The position numbers and the translations under genes were made by a program. Positions 63,415 through 64,000 of a stretch of DNA of 64,000 bases are shown here, piece by piece. How positions within the stretch are numbered: the first letter of the stretch is position 1; each line of letters starts with the position of its first letter. Source of the stretch: Niveispirillum sp048066115 (GTDB taxonomy: Bacteria > Pseudomonadota > Alphaproteobacteria > Azospirillales > Azospirillaceae); NCBI RefSeq assembly GCF_048066115.1, contig NZ_JBLTYX010000002.1, positions 413,091 through 477,090 on the forward strand. Direction: 5' to 3'. Below the pieces are notes generated by a model. That model worked only from the letters and a program-made list of their open reading frames with translations, was not told where the DNA came from and ran no database searches.

Positions 63415-63911
63415 TGTCATCATTCTGGAAACTGATAGCACCGATGTTGCTGTTGGCTGGTGCCTGCAACCTCAATGGGGAAACCGCTTCGGCGTCACCC
63501 CAGTTGGCTTGTCAGTTTGGTACAGGCCAATGGTGTGTTCTCCAGTTTGCCGGTTCCGTGGAGATGAAGGATTATGGGGCTTTCCGTCAGTGGACCTTCC
63601 ACAGCCCCTCCTTCGACCCCGACGCGCCCTTGGTAATGGAGGAAAGCAAGGGATGCAACGGAAGCGCCGATACCTTTGATGTAAAAAAAACATCAGAACG
63701 AGTGCATTCAACAAATAAAAATCGAGAAATGGTAAAAATATCTTTTCTCATTTCGCCTGAAAGCGGATGCACATTGGGCTTCTCTTCATCTTCAGAGCAA
63801 GGAAAAATGACCTCCCCTCAGTATGAAACAATGTTGACTAATTTTGTTGTCGGCAACGGCTGGCTGGGATCAACAAATCAACTTAGACAATATTACGAGT
63901 CAAAACCTTAA
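63414..63911 (+). CDS. putative immunity protein of the RHS metallopeptidase toxin
   Basis: 165 residues; the ATG at 63414 shares its first base with the RHS stop (TGATG), so the genes are coupled. An N-terminal signal LIAPMLLLAGAC resembles a lipoprotein signal, though the residue three before the Cys is Ala rather than Leu. The rest is a small soluble domain with several Cys (LACQFGTGQWCVLQFAGS, GCNGSADTF, GCTLGFSS). No family recognised. Position right after a toxin domain, low GC and export signal fit a periplasmic immunity protein against a secreted peptidase. Confidence 0.6.
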   Translation: MSSFWKLIAPMLLLAGACNLNGETASASPQLACQFGTGQWCVLQFAGSVEMKDYGAFRQWTFHSPSFDPDAPLVMEESKGCNGSADTFDVKKTSERVHSTNKNREMVKISFLISPESGCTLGFSSSSEQGKMTSPQYETMLTNFVVGNGWLGSTNQLRQYYESKP

Positions 63912-63950
63912 ATATTTAGACAGAACCTTCATTAATCACAATGCTTCGGT

Positions 63951-64000
63951 GACCTGCTGCCCTCATTGTATCCGGTTATGGGGGAGTCCTCTGGGCTGGG
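63951..64000. mobile_element. terminal sequence of an IS element, cut by the window end
   Basis: From 63951 the sequence reads TGACCTGCTGCCC and stays similar (about 80% with one small gap) over 50 bases to the terminus at 19026, which adjoins an IS3-type OrfA fragment. The element itself would lie to the right of the window. Confidence 0.5.

Overview
The window is GC-rich DNA from an alphaproteobacterium. The strongest evidence is a set of promoter-like sites of the form GGAAC-N16-CGTT, the signature of the alphaproteobacterial general stress sigma factor EcfG, together with a PhyR-type sigma-like protein and an HWE-family sensor kinase. A caa3 oxidase, a bd oxidase, PaoABC and a LigJ/LigB/RraA aromatic module also fit. 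The genus cannot be fixed by reading alone; a Rhodospirillales/Azospirillaceae-like organism is a guess.

Layout. (1) 1-7071, minus strand: an aromatic-acid catabolic region with an acyl-CoA ligase and MFS transporter, then a tightly packed operon (RraA/LigK-like aldolase, LigJ-like hydratase, LigB-type extradiol dioxygenase, Rid protein, two more RraA proteins) behind a clear sigma70-like promoter. (2) 7165-18915, minus strand: a two-partner-secretion locus (tpsB, a giant GLUG/MBG-repeat tpsA and a TPR-glycosyltransferase). It carries three inactivating lesions: a C9 tract frameshift in tpsB, an amber codon at tpsA codon 47 and a frameshift near 15210. (3) 19026-25655: an IS3-type remnant, an esterase, an RpiR regulator divergent from a membrane protein/phosphatase operon, and two truncated TonB receptor genes joined tail to tail. 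(4) 25983-30195: a stress operon katE / FAD oxidoreductase / PRC-barrel membrane protein behind a perfect EcfG-type promoter. (5) 30221-36467: a caa3 oxidase operon and two small membrane-protein genes, served by two divergent EcfG-type promoters. (6) 36484-44307: an MFS transporter with paoABC, and divergently a large six-hairpin-like protein with its own EcfG-type promoter. (7) 44320-49113: a cyanide-insensitive-type bd oxidase with a small partner, a lactonase and topoisomerase IB. (8) 49407-51613: ergothioneine genes egtB-egtD. (9) 51867-57672: a CheB-CheR-PAS-HWE kinase, an AI-2E-family permease and a PhyR-like protein without a receiver. (10) 58544-64000: a small YD/PDVAA-repeat secreted protein, an RHS protein with a C-terminal zincin-like toxin domain, a candidate immunity protein, and the edge of an IS element whose terminus matches the remnant at 19026.

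The middle of the window reads as a general-stress neighbourhood (catalase, alternative oxidase, topoisomerase IB, ergothioneine, small membrane proteins, signalling proteins). It is flanked by accessory regions (adhesin locus, receptor scrap, RHS toxin) that show decay and transfer.
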